Below are positions 47,527 to 58,600 of a DNA stretch of 64,000 bases, in pieces. The DNA comes from Clavulina sp. PMI_390. Taxonomy: Eukaryota > Basidiomycota > Agaricomycetes > Cantharellales > Hydnaceae. The stretch's first letter is position 1. Each line of letters begins with the position of its first letter. The DNA lies in the NCBI GenBank assembly GCA_015039315.1, contig WIDE01000031.1, forward strand, positions 21,715 through 85,714, written 5' to 3'. The position numbers and the translations under genes are program-made. A model generated the notes under the pieces. It was not told the origin of the DNA. It saw nothing but the letters and a program-made list of their open reading frames with translations, and did not search any database.

Positions 47527-48875
47527 ATGGCCCCTCCACCTCAACGAAACATCGCCGAGCTTGTGTTCGATGTAGGCAACCCTTTCTGTTATATCGCGCT
47601 TGTTACTCTCGTAAGGTGAGATTCTTTCCTCTTGTATCAACTTCAACAAGCTCCACGGAGTACTCTTCATGGATTGCATTTAAGCTTCCAGAACTGAAAC
47701 TTCACTCGCGGCTTACCTGAAAGCGAACGCTTTCGAACTTATGAAACCCGGACCCTCATAGCTGATCCTCGATTTCTGTTCGCATTTAGGTATCGCCACA
47801 CATGGAACCTCGAGCTTGATCTATCTCCTGTTAGTCTCTTGCTTTCCTTTGTACGTAAGTCTGGTGTTGATTTGGCGTTGACTTCGTGCAGGTCTTCTCC
47901 CCACATCTTTACGATGCAACTGGAGATGGACAGCCAATACCTATGGAACTGAAGCGATTGTACCATGTATGTCTCGTGTCTTCGATCCTTGACTGGATGC
48001 TTACTTGAACTCAGGAACACGATATTATGCGAATGGCGGAGCAATGGGGAGGTATGGCTGCCATAGATAACGCTCCCACTCACCTCTCAATGAAGCTGAC
48101 GATAATCCTGTACAGTCGCGATTCGTCGTCCTCAACCCGCGTCTGTCAACAAAGTCACCACCCTCCAGATCATGAACTTCCTTCGCATCGTGAAGGAGTC
48201 GGAGAGCATGGACACATTAGTCGCTTGCACTATCACGCTCTATGTTTGTGTTGTGTTCCTGTGTTCGCTATCACATGTTAGACTGATGACATTTCATGCT
48301 CTTTCCAGGAAGAGATCTATGGGCAACAAACCCCTATTGACGCGCCTACCTTCTACCACTGTCTTACAAAAGCCACTCCAACAACCCCAAATCCTCCTCT
48401 GACTCGCAAACGCCTTCAAAAGCTCCTCGGGCGTAGCAGACTCACCCCCAAGGCTGAGGATGCTATGAAGGGGCTCGCAAAGCACGTCTGGGAGAAGCGA
48501 CAGGTGTTCTCGATGCCCTTCACTGTCGTATGGGCCATCCCTCGCCGTGTAGAGGACCGAGACGCGGACGAGAAGCGTGATTTGGAGGCGAAGAAGCAGA
48601 CTCGGGAGAGTGATGTGTTCTGGGGCTGTGACCGCTTCGAGTTTATGGCCTGGTTGTGAGTACCCCTTTCTTTTCTCTTTTTTTGGGTCGCGTGCCGTCA
48701 ATTTGACATATATCATGGTCGGCTGATCGCTGATGTACTGTTTGTTCGCTTGCGTAGCCTTGGTCCTGAGTACGCGTGGTGCGGCCCGTGGCCTGATGGA
48801 CAGGACCGTTCAGGCGCGCATCCAAACGTCCCCAGCCCCGTTGTTGATTTCGTGTACCCGCAAGCCAAGCTGTGA
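47527..48875 (+). CDS. DsbA-like thioredoxin-fold protein of the GST-kappa / HCCA-isomerase family
   Basis: Glutathione-dependent transferase or isomerase family with a thioredoxin fold and a helical insert. Exon 1 (47527-47615) gives IAELVFDVGNPFCYIAL, corresponding to the family's N-terminal D-x-x-S-P-Y-S motif. Following exons give YRHTWNLELDLSP, FSPHLYDATGDGQPIPMELKRLYH, EHDIMRMAEQWG, VAIRRPQPASVNKVTTLQIMNFLR and EEIYGQQ. The C-terminus has WGCDRFEFMAWFLGPEYAWCGPWP, matching the family's G-x-D-R-F/W-x-x-x-L-G end. The stop is at 48873-48875. The active-site-like position has Asn-Pro-Phe-Cys where relatives usually have Ser-Pro-Tyr-Ser, so catalysis by the usual serine is doubtful. The C-terminal extension rich in Arg/Asp is unusual. 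Confidence 0.72.
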
Positions 48876-49104
48876 TGTCATCCGTGATGTGAATTAATTT
48901 GTACGATTGAGAACCATAATTTACCCTTTAGCCAATGCCCGAACGGTGTGTTGCGCGCGCGATCTTACCTCCTAACGCTCATAGGCACATTGTTTCCGAC
49001 TCTCTACTATTGTCATCGCTTAAGAGCAGGTTTGATTCGAGTGCATAATTCGTGGGCATAACACATGGCATATAATGGTAATAATATATTAGAAAACTAC
49101 AAAG

Positions 49105-50616
49105 CTAACCATCGAAAGATAATTGGGATAGGCGGATGGGAATCCCAACTCCTATATCGTCCATCGCATATTTGGGTATAGGGTTCTCAAACTCATATTC
49201 ATCCTCGAAATCGAACCCAACATGGTCCTCGTAGGGATCCTCCGCTGCGGAATCCACGCTTTCTGCGCCCAGAACCTCCTCCAATAGGCCCCAATCAAGC
49301 TCTGTCCGCACGCTCGGTGAATACACGCGTTCCGGCAATCTCCCGCCCCGAACGTTGTCTACCGAACCACGGGTAAGGGACGTAAACTCGCCCGAGGAGG
49401 AGGGAAGTGGACCTGGCCGAATAGGACCCTTGCCAAATTGCGATTGCGCGCGCGACAATTCGCCACGCCGTAAAGCAGCGCTGCGGCTGTACATTGTAGA
49501 CGCGCGATTGAGAAATGAGGCACGATATGTGAATGCTGAAAATAACACTGTTGGCGAGTCTTGAGCTTCCGATGACTCTTTGTTCGCGCGGGATGAGCCT
49601 GGTGGTGGGACGTAGATGTGAAGATTGAGCGGGGATTTGGGCTTGGTTCTCTTCCGCTTCATCATACCAGGTGGTGGAGAGGGGATGTGGGGGTGAGCGT
49701 GATGGTAGAAGGAATGGGCGTATACAGGTGTTTGGGGGATGCCTGGGGTACGCGCTGGGACGGGTACGCGGACAAGGGGGAGGGGGGCGGGTGGGTGGGG
49801 ACTGGCACTGGTTTGTTCGTCATGGGTTAAGGATAAGGAGGAAGAAGATGCTTGAGAGGAGGTGGTGGTAACGGACGAGGAACATTGTGCATGTGGTTGA
49901 AGCTGTGGAGGTCTTGGAAGAGCGCGGAAAGACCTACTCCGCTTTTGGTCTGTACCTTCGGGCAGCTGTGCGGATGATAGATTATTACCAGGCACGGGTG
50001 GGAGTAAACGGATTTGGGGTGAGGGAGATGTTGACCTGAAGGATGATCGAGGATTTGCCATATCAGGTATGGGTAGGAGGAGTTGGGAAGAATTTGAGGA
50101 TGATTGAAAGTTTGAGGGCAAAGACATGGGGCGAGGGGAAGAGGGGGAGATCGCGGAAGCGAAAGGACGCGTTCTCGAGGAAGGTGGGGTCACTGTCTCC
50201 GAGTACGATGATTCGGATGAGAATGATGAGTCGCGAGAGTCCATCGAGTCAGGTGGCGCTATGGACGAGACGTCTTCTGAGCTACCGCTTTGAGGTGTTA
50301 TCCGAGAGTCTGGACTACCCATAATCGGGCTGAGAACCTTGCTCTTGGAGAGATCGAATACCGCAGAAAACGCGGTATGAGGCTCGAGCTTTGCATCAAA
50401 CCCGTCCGCAATGAAGGATTCCTCCTCTACTGGAGAGCTGAAGTAGACCTCTGGAGTGTAGAATGACGGCCCTTCCGAGGTGATCCCCGAGCCAATGTGT
50501 CCAGTATTGTTGTGGATGATGCTGCTTGGTAGGTGAAGGTTCCGTGCGCCAGCGAGAAACCGTTTCACAGACCAACCAGTAGCGCGTAAATGTTTTGGGA
50601 CGCCTTCTATCTCCAT
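49105..50616 (-). CDS. Uncharacterised Ser/Pro-rich protein, 503 residues
   Basis: Not recognised. Single exon from the ATG at 50616. The first about 35 residues (MEIEGVPKHLRATGWSVKRF...) look folded or conserved. Most of the rest is low-complexity Ser/Pro/Thr-rich and predicted disordered. It includes basic stretches (MKRKRTKPKSPLNLHIYVPPPG) that could be nuclear-localisation-like. The last about 60 residues are acidic (DHVGFDFEDEYEFENPIPKYAMDDIG). No signal peptide or membrane segment. Coding status is supported by length and by the absence of a competing frame with better composition, but not by homology. Confidence 0.6.
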   Translation of the reverse strand: MEIEGVPKHLRATGWSVKRFLAGARNLHLPSSIIHNNTGHIGSGITSEGPSFYTPEVYFSSPVEEESFIADGFDAKLEPHTAFSAVFDLSKSKVLSPIMGSPDSRITPQSGSSEDVSSIAPPDSMDSRDSSFSSESSYSETVTPPSSRTRPFASAISPSSPRPMSLPSNFQSSSNSSQLLLPIPDMANPRSSFRSTSPSPQIRLLPPVPGNNLSSAQLPEGTDQKRSRSFRALPRPPQLQPHAQCSSSVTTTSSQASSSSLSLTHDEQTSASPHPPAPLPLVRVPVPARTPGIPQTPVYAHSFYHHAHPHIPSPPPGMMKRKRTKPKSPLNLHIYVPPPGSSRANKESSEAQDSPTVLFSAFTYRASFLNRASTMYSRSAALRRGELSRAQSQFGKGPIRPGPLPSSSGEFTSLTRGSVDNVRGGRLPERVYSPSVRTELDWGLLEEVLGAESVDSAAEDPYEDHVGFDFEDEYEFENPIPKYAMDDIGVGIPIRLSQLSFDG

Positions 50617-51775
50617 GTTGCGATTAATGAAACGCCAAGTCTGCCTATTAGGCTAGTAGTCGGCGTTGAGGAAAGGCGAAGTGGGATGCGGCCCACGGGG
50701 TGAGAGTGCGAGGGAGTTTAGGTCTCCGATGGCCTCCAACGCAAACCCATATATAACAGAGTGGGAGTTCCAAGGGCGAATCTACAGAGCCATCATTGAG
50801 ACGATCAAGTGGTGTGAGTAAACAATTCAGTTGATGGATCTAATTCGGGACCCGAGCTGATGCCGACTCTGCTGTGATGGGCACATTACCAAAATATTGG
50901 ATTTAGATTCCCATTCCACAAGACGATTGGGTCCGCTTCTCACCTGTCAGCATTCGACGCGCGGATTCTTCCTGGCACAGTCTTCTAGTCTTCGGCCAAC
51001 CTAACGGAATGACGATGCTCCACATAGCTCCTCCTATCCTTCACTGGTGCCAAGACAAGACCGTGATGGGCAGCAAGACTCTGAAGCAGTGCCGCCGGTT
51101 TTCCCACCATGAGTGGAAACCGTATCCACACACGTCGATCATCACAAGTTGAAGTTCCTACAAGTCCTATGCACTGCCACTATGGCCATTGCAAGGCGAA
51201 TTCCGGTCTAGCTGTGCCTGGCATCCGATTCCGTTGGCAAGATTTGTCGGCTGGCCTCCGGTGGCCGCATAGGTTTTCTTCCATTTTGCGGGTGCACCCA
51301 GCACGATGCGCCTTGACCCACACAGCAGTCTTGACCGCAGCAAACATGGCCCAAAGCAACTTTGGTACCCTGCTACGAGGCTTGACAACCACTTTGATGC
51401 TATTGCAATTGTCGGCGCTGAGAAATCCGGAAGCCGACTCCGTATCTGAAACCTCTCGACAATGATCCCGTCACTGAATCAATATCTGCTGGGGCTCGTT
51501 TCACAACGTTGGACGGGAAGCTGATCGTAAGCCACAACCAATTCCAATTGCGGCCTATTCATATCTTAGAGGCATGGTCATTTTGGAGGAAGCAAATTTG
51601 GTGTTGAACGTTGGAGAGCAAGTCAGTCACGCGTGCCCATTCTTAGTGACACTTCTGCGAGCGACATACTCCTCCGTAACAACACCATCTACAACAAGGA
51701 CTAGCTACTCCTCCCTACTCTTTGTGGCGTTATCTCCCACCTAGTGAGACAGGGACTGAATACCTTACTCAATAG
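50617..51775. other. Intergenic region, nothing recognised
   Basis: 1.2 kb between divergent genes. A frame at 51109-51465 lacks recognisable features. It presumably contains the two promoters. Confidence 0.35.
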
Positions 51776-53215
51776 ATGCGGAGCAAAACTCAGTCTCCCC
51801 GCGGTACCATATTTAGCAACATGCATCAGGGAAACATGATATCGCGGCTGCCTACCGAGCTGCTGCTGCATGTCTTTGGTATTGCTGTAGCCCGCTCATC
51901 TATCTCCCAAGTACTTGACCTGCTCCTTGCCATCACATCCACTTGTTCTCACTGGCGTGTGGCCGCTCTCTCCTATTCCACATTATGGTTGCGGGTCTAT
52001 TATGGACCTCAAGCTCGTCTATGCTCTCCGGACTGCCCAGATAGGATCCAAGAATGTGCAAAAGCCTTTATTTCTCGATCAAAATGCAAACCAATGGAAA
52101 TCTTCCTTGAAAGTACTTTCTGGGGGTCATCTGTGCCAAAGGACTCCTTGCCCACTACTAGTGAGCAGCAGCGGTACTGGTGGCGAGCATTTGATCTTCT
52201 CGTTGCCTACTTCCCTCGATGTAATCGTCTCACCATCCATCCCATGTACATTGATCCCCGAAGGCTGTGGGGAGCGCTTCAACATGTTGATTTTTCGCGT
52301 CTTGAGCATTTCTCGTTCGAAGATGCCCCCGAAGATCCGTCAGACCCAAGTAGCTGGATCACTGACACCAGCGATCTTGGAGGCGCTGTTCGCATGAAAT
52401 GCCCATCCCTCGCGTCTCTGCGATTCGCGACTACCTTTCCGCATGATTTGTACCCATTCCCTCTCACCCCATCTCTGCGGCATCTCGACATCAAAACCGG
52501 CGCCATAGGGCTTTGGTGGGATAGTGTTGTCGCCACAGTAAGCGAGCTTCCTATGCTGGAACGCCTCGTTGTCGACTTTGCAGACACTATCATGTCAGAC
52601 AGTTGGGACATGACGGTCCGCGTCGAATTAAACTATCTAGAGTCTCTTGACACCAACTTTCCTCCCTTCGCTGTCAACCTGTATACCCCGAATTTGACAA
52701 AGTTAATGTTCCATGACATCGACCTCGACATGTGGACTCATATCGTGCAAAATACAGCGTATCGGGAATATTATTGGCCACACCCGACTCTCGGATCGCC
52801 CATGAGTGGAATACACACCTTATCGCTCTGGTCATTCGTGCGGTGTGAGTTCGAATGGACGAGCGTGAGTGGGTGGGACCCTGCTCCAGCTATGGCGCGT
52901 GGAACCGAGATCGTTAAAAAGATGATGATGGAGATGAGTGATATGGCGGTTGATACGTTGGAATTTGTGGATTGCAGTGCGCTAGAGGGGATCCTTCGCG
53001 GGCTCTCTCAATTCACAGCACCTACGAGCCACCGGAGCGATGTTGGCCATGCAGGGATATCTCAGGAACCGTTGTCCTCTGTATCGTTCCTGCTCCCATT
53101 CCTCCGTCGACTTCGTCTCGCATCAAGTGATGGAGAGCTATCAAGTAGCGTAGCTGATGAGGTTGCTGACTTGGTCCGTCTACGCCCGTCTCTGGAGGTG
53201 GAGTGGTCCGTCTAG
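51776..53215 (+). CDS. F-box domain protein, relative of array member 3
   Basis: 479 residues, single exon, ATG 51776. An internal ATG at residue 21 (MISRLPTELLLHVFGIA) is an alternative start and aligns with the start of member 3. F-box-like region: ISRLPTELLLHVFGIA, then ITSTCSHWRVAALSYSTLWLRVYYGP. Further conserved blocks: RSKCKPMEIFLESTFW, YWWRAFDLLVAYFPRC and MYIDPRRLWGAL. The C-terminus has LLPFLRRLRLASSDGELSSS. It sits about 28 kb from its relative at 22731-24161, so the subfamily has been dispersed and not only tandemly amplified. SCF role by family. Confidence 0.83.
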   Translation: MRSKTQSPRGTIFSNMHQGNMISRLPTELLLHVFGIAVARSSISQVLDLLLAITSTCSHWRVAALSYSTLWLRVYYGPQARLCSPDCPDRIQECAKAFISRSKCKPMEIFLESTFWGSSVPKDSLPTTSEQQRYWWRAFDLLVAYFPRCNRLTIHPMYIDPRRLWGALQHVDFSRLEHFSFEDAPEDPSDPSSWITDTSDLGGAVRMKCPSLASLRFATTFPHDLYPFPLTPSLRHLDIKTGAIGLWWDSVVATVSELPMLERLVVDFADTIMSDSWDMTVRVELNYLESLDTNFPPFAVNLYTPNLTKLMFHDIDLDMWTHIVQNTAYREYYWPHPTLGSPMSGIHTLSLWSFVRCEFEWTSVSGWDPAPAMARGTEIVKKMMMEMSDMAVDTLEFVDCSALEGILRGLSQFTAPTSHRSDVGHAGISQEPLSSVSFLLPFLRRLRLASSDGELSSSVADEVADLVRLRPSLEVEWSV

Positions 53216-53843
53216 TTGATGGAGATGCGCGCCCCACTCCTCGTGTCTCACGTGCGCCCATGATATGGGAGGGCGTCTAAAGTCATAGACGCTCAGTCGA
53301 ATGGGAAGCAGGATCTGAATCGTTGTTGGGAATCGTCGTGCAGTGCACAGCTGATAGACAGCAATCACATACCACATTTGGACATTAAGAGTCTAGACTT
53401 GAATTGGGGTACAAGGTCCTGTTCTGTGGTGTGGGCGTGAAATGCGCTCACGACCTCGGGTGGGACATCGTAAAGCTAGGTGTACGTGTTGGACATCTGT
53501 GCAATGCGCCAAGCCGACAGATGATCTTCATCATAGATTCACGCCCTGTTGCTAGGAACTCAATCACTCGATTTTCGAAAGGCTTTTCAACGACGATCAC
53601 GATATCGGAAGCCTCATTGTGAGAGAAGTGGAGTGCGGGAAAAGGTTGGTGGGGTGGAATATCAAATGATCAACTCCATCCATTACACATGGCGTACGAA
53701 TACATCGAAAGCTGTCAGATAGCCTTTGTGTGAGCATCTTGATCGGAAACAGGGACTATGTTGATGATGTTGGACGTACGATAAATACGATAGCAAATGA
53801 TGAGATGAGGCAGGCCAAGCGCCTCGAGGCGGGAGCTGATGTG
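53216..53843. other. Convergent 3' region between the F-box gene and IMP4
   Basis: 630 bp without a recognised gene; it likely holds the two 3' UTRs. Confidence 0.4.
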
Positions 53844-55081
53844 TCACATCAGCCTCCGCTTTTTTGCAGTCCGGGTGTACGACGTGAGCACCCATTCTTT
53901 ATCAGCTTCTGTCTGCTCAATCGTCCCTTGCCGTATTTCGTAAGCTAAACGAGCCAGTTGTTCGTCAGCATTGCTATCACGAACCAGTGGAAAGAGAGCG
54001 GCACGTACGTTTCATCTCAAATCGTGGACCGACTTCGGCGAGCTGAACATCTTTATGAGAAGTTTTCACGAACACATGATGTCTTGAGACAGCGAGGAGG
54101 GATCCGATTAGGGAGTATACATTGGATGGAACGAGGGAGCCACACTCACCGGAACGAGATGAAGTCTGCATCGTTTACGAATGTCATGACTCTCTTCGAG
54201 TCCTCCTTTGGTACGGGGAAGAGATATCTTAGGATGTCTTTGATGCGGTACCCGAGTTTGCTGCTGAAATTCTCGAATATGAGGTGCGGGTACTGCTCTG
54301 ACACCGTGGACTCTCCATAGGTGGCGATGTCGTGACGAAGGGAAACGTTGTTGAGGGTGAAGAAGGCAGTGGGTCCGTGGGGGAAGTGAGATACAATCAT
54401 GGCGTCTAGGAAAGGAGGGTGGAAGTCAAAGGTTGGTGACACTCAAGGGTGTAGCAAGAGCACATACCTGGGGTTCCTCGATGTTCGTGCAGAATAACGA
54501 GATCGGTTACATCGTTTGCACGACATGCTTCTGCTAGCTCCTTTACAACGTAGTTTCCTCGGTTGATGCGATGTGAGTTAGGGAAGACGAGGCGCATTTC
54601 CTAGCACCAGAAGAAATTTAGTACGCCCCTTCATGGAGGTAAGAGAAACACGGCTCACCTTTGCAAACTGAAGCAGTTTTGAGCTAGGGTCTCGCGATGT
54701 TGTTACGACAATTTTTGGGTCAGCAGCGCCTGCTCTCGAGTATTCACTGTCGATGTGGGATAGAGGTTCTGCATGCAAATCGGGTTTAGCTACACGAAGG
54801 CTCGATAGAACAATACGATACATACCAGCCTGAGCCTGATCAAAGCCAAAGTCTTTTGAGAGTTCTTCCGCGTCTCTACGCAGTTCGGTTGGAAGCTGCT
54901 TTCCAGTGGCCAGAGCATCCTTGAGTTTTTGCTTTCGCTCCCATGTCTGGCGCTCTCGAGTCTCTTGTTCTTTTTTGTAGATGTACTCTCTCCTTTCTCT
55001 TATCTGGCGACGGATCTGAGGGGATTTTACGAATTTCAGGGAATTTGTCTATATCGGATGGTCGGGGAAGATCTTCACCAT
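53844..55081 (-). CDS. IMP4: IMP4, U3 snoRNP Brix-domain protein
   Basis: Component of the U3 small nucleolar ribonucleoprotein and the SSU processome, needed for early 18S rRNA cleavages in the nucleolus. The ATG (55081-55079) forms its own 3-nt coding exon. The next exon starts at 55015 and gives [18 protein letters not shown], the conserved N-terminus. Then come [47 protein letters not shown] and [31 protein letters not shown], the Brix core with the HEHRG and SHFPHGPTA signatures. [35 protein letters not shown] and a final [20 protein letters not shown]...TAKKRRLM follow. The stop is 53846-53844. About six introns, all GT-AG. Single-copy conserved housekeeping gene. Confidence 0.9.
55079..55081 (-). 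other. IMP4: IMP4 start-codon-only coding exon
   Basis: ATG is followed directly by GTGAAG, and the intron ends with CCCTCAG before the Ile-Arg-Arg codons at 55015. Joining them gives the expected IMP4 N-terminus (M-I-R-R-Q-x-R-E-R-R-E-Y), while reading through meets a stop. The start exon thus contributes only the initiator codon plus the 5' UTR. Confidence 0.75.
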
Positions 55082-55228
55082 GGCGTGTTTGGTTGAGTTG
55101 TGGCTCGTCTCAAACTTGTCATAAGCGCCACGTTTTGCACGTGCAGCCTTGGCGACGGGTGCAGTCCCTGAGCCCTTGTTCTTGCTGGCGTCGTTGCTGT
55201 AGGGGGCAACGTTGCAGACGTCGCGCCG

Positions 55229-55582
55229 ATGCCGACTTCGCCCGATGTTCCAGCCGGCGCACCCTCTAACGCGTCACCGGAGCTAGACACATCCTCCTAC
55301 GCCGCAAATAATCCTGCTGGCTCCAGAATTCCCAGTCGGGCAACATCTCCTATGGCCCCTGTCGACTCTAGCGCAACCGTGAGGTCGACTCCAAGGGCCT
55401 CCTCGACATCTGCGAACGCAAGATCACCCAGAGCTTCCACTTCATCGGGTTCTCGAGACGATGTGCCATCCGCTTCGCGTGCTTCGTCCAGTCGCACCCC
55501 AGGCCAGAGGTCGAATGTGAGCCCAGATTCGTTTGGCTGGCTGGCTGCTGGCCTGCTACTTCTTTGCCAGTACAAACTGTAG
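55229..55582 (+). CDS. Possible small Ser/Pro-rich surface protein (GPI-anchor-like tail)
   Basis: 117 residues from the ATG at 55229. Composition is dominated by Ser, Ala, Pro, Thr and Arg, and the sequence ends in a hydrophobic segment (FGWLAAGLLLLCQYKL), as in GPI-anchored cell-wall proteins. The frame continues upstream as ALVLAGVVAVGGNVADVAP, resembling a signal peptide, but is closed by a TGA just before. A small upstream exon would therefore be required, and I cannot place its start. It lies only about 150 bp from the divergent IMP4 start and about 110 bp before the CNH-GYF gene. Coding status is uncertain. Confidence 0.4.
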   Translation: MPTSPDVPAGAPSNASPELDTSSYAANNPAGSRIPSRATSPMAPVDSSATVRSTPRASSTSANARSPRASTSSGSRDDVPSASRASSSRTPGQRSNVSPDSFGWLAAGLLLLCQYKL

Positions 55583-55691
55583 CCTGAACGACGTAATGCT
55601 CATCTATTGTGTTTTCTTTTCACTTTTCGCTCTATAGAGATCGAACAGAATATCTGGTTTCTTTTCGAACCTGAAACCCCGGCCTCAGACG

Positions 55692-58600
55692 ATGCCCCCC
55701 GCACCCATCGTTGAGGCTCCTCAGCCTGCTCCTCCTCCGCCTCCTGCACCTACACCCCCACCACCAAAGCAAAAACCGCGAGCGCCGACTGTCCCCGCCG
55801 AACCGCTGCCACCTTCATTAGACGCCCCCAGCCTGCGGGACCTCGGGCTTTCGCTTAACGTGCTCACCCCCTCCCTCATTCCATCAAATTATGCAACACC
55901 GCCGACCTCGGGCACATTCATGCAGCCCCATTTCCTGCTTCTTTGTCACAATCAAGGTCTCGACGTTCTACCACTAGTCGGTCCTCCTGCTCCCAAGGCC
56001 TATGGCCTTATCCGCCGAGTCCCTTTCAAGTCTGTTGTTGTCATGGAAGAACGCGGCGTGCTGGTCGCTATCGCCGGGCGAAGGGAAAGCGTCAGGGTGT
56101 ATGCACTCGAGGAGGTCCGCAAGGCTGTGGAGTGGCGAATGGATGTCGAGGTCCAGCGAGAGGTTGAACAGGCTCGCAAGGAAGAGGAGGAATCTAAGGG
56201 AAGGGTTTCCATGAGCACCGAGCTCAAAGCGAAACTAGAGCCGAGAGCCCCCACGTTGGCGCCCATCAGGACACCAAAGCCCCCGCATCGAACACCCCCG
56301 CCTAATTATTCATCCCTCCAAATCCCCACTGTTGCTGTTCAAAGCCACTCAGACTCCCCCCATCCTCCCAACAGCAGTGATGCCGCAATACCACCGCAGC
56401 CAACCTCTCCTGGCGCGCCCTCCCTGGCCGAGCCCACAAGACCCGTCCGAGATCGTGGTGCCTCGGTCTCGAGCATGGTCCAAACTCGAATGCTAGTTGG
56501 CAATGACCCTTCATTAGTCAACAGCCTTGGGGGTACTCAGGAAGAGAAAGCTGAGTGGATTGAAGGAGCTGAAGCCAGTGACGACGAAGCACTGGTAGCA
56601 GCTGGCCCATCAGGCAGCGCCGCTCTTGATGAGAGGACCTCTTCCATGCCAACTACGTCGTCTACGCCGTTCGTCCCTAGTGCCGCTGGGGATATACCTG
56701 AAGTAGCGGAGGATGGTTCTGACGAAGGGACAGATCCGAGGTCCCCTCGTGAGTCGGTCGAGGACCTCCAAACTCAAGCTGTACCTGCCCAGGGGAATAC
56801 GCCGAACTCCTCTCCACCTGCTTCAGCTTCTGTGGATCCAGCTACTCAAACCCGTCGACGACGACCGTCAAGCTTACAGTTACGACCTCCAGATGCTAAT
56901 ATTACGGTTCGCCCGGCAACTCCTGACGCAACTCCCCCTGCGTCCCCGGTGCCGACCGTCTTCTCCCTCCAACGATCACTTTCCCAGGCCCCAACATCTC
57001 CAACTTCCTCCGCCCCTCCAGCTCGACGACCTCGTCAGAATGAGCGCATCACTTTCGCACAGGCGCTCATGGAAAGTAGACTACCTGAGGCCCAGCCAGC
57101 CGCCAATTTACCGCGGAGAGGATCATCAACGACGTATGATCCTACGGCTGATGCTGGCGACGAAGCTGATGAGGACCCTGACCCTGAAGATAACAACTCC
57201 ACGATTGACGACCATGGCTCGAGCCCTACGACACCCCGACCACCACCTGTACCATCAGTGATACCACCTAATACCAATGTAACCCAGAACCGATCTTTAA
57301 CGCCATCTGGGGGTCGCCGGGCATCCAGTACTACTCTCGACTCGCATGTATCGAATAGGTCGCGCAGGCGATGGTCCTTCCTTGGAGGTCCCCCAGCTGC
57401 TAGCTCGGAGCGACTTCCTGCGCGAACTAATGGAACCAATCCTGTGCCTTCTACAAACACTGCTTCGTCATCGAGAAACTCTTCACAAGATTTCGTGTTT
57501 GTACCTGAATCATCCGCCGTTCCTAATGGAGGGCCGCGGAGTGCTCCCCCTCGTCCGCGCACACCACCCTCCGGACCGGCACGTCGCTCGCCCTCGATGC
57601 CGAGCACTCCCACCTCACGCTCTCGCACCCCGTCTGCTGCGCAGGGCCCATCGACTGCACCGATACCGGGTGGTGGTCGAGGACTGCAGCGGACTTCCTC
57701 TCATCCTGGCCTAGGTACCAGCAGCAGCAATCAACAAGGCCCTAGGAGTGCTGGTCCAAATGGTCATGCTTATGGCCATTCCCCATCACAATCCAGCCCC
57801 TCCATCCCTACCCCCACACATTCAGGTGACGCTCGGCGTACACCCACGTCTGGCCGTCGCTTCCTCCCCAAATTCCTTAATGCCCTTCGATCGAATGGCG
57901 ATTCGTCTGGAAATGGTCATAATTCGAGACGATCGCCTCATCATCGGGCCCATCATCATGATAGGCGCCATCCAAATGGCGGATATGCAAGCAATGCGTC
58001 GGGAGGTATGCTTGATGGCTCGTCAGATACGGAGACGGATGGACCTTCTGCGTCTTATGCGTCTGGTAGCCCGCTCCCTACGCCATTCCTTGGTGGGATG
58101 GATGGACTCGAGCCGGGTCAGGATGGCCTGTTGGGTCCAGCTGGTCCGCCGAAGATGGAGTATGTGAAGCTACCTGGAACACAGAAGTCTCTTATGATCA
58201 AGGCCGTAGAGACTGCAAAGAAGAGGTAAGATTCATATTTGTAACTTGATTGTATGACTTTACTCAATTTCCATCCCCTATGATCCAGTTTCCTAGCAAT
58301 CCTTTGTGGAGAGAATGGCGAGAAAGTCGAGTTGTTTGCTGGGACTTACCGAACAGCACTTGGCCTCTCGCGCACTTTCATTCTCCCCGACTCACCCCGT
58401 TCCCTTGAGTTGCAGTTGCAAGGCGATGATCTCGTTGAGCTGTTCCTCATGTTCAACCAGAACGTCTTTGGTCTGGAGCCTGCTACTGTCCGTGTGCGTG
58501 AGGTGCGCATCGGACGAGCAGAAAGGCGAGCGCGCCGTCGAGCTGCTGCGCGCGAGAACGAGCTTCTTGGTGGGGAAGGTACGGGTGAAGGACGAGATGG

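Noticed and set aside
57035..57628. 197-residue reverse-strand frame inside the CNH-GYF gene
   Set aside because: Antisense shadow of the Pro/Ser-rich segment; Gly/Val/Asp composition mirrors the sense codons.
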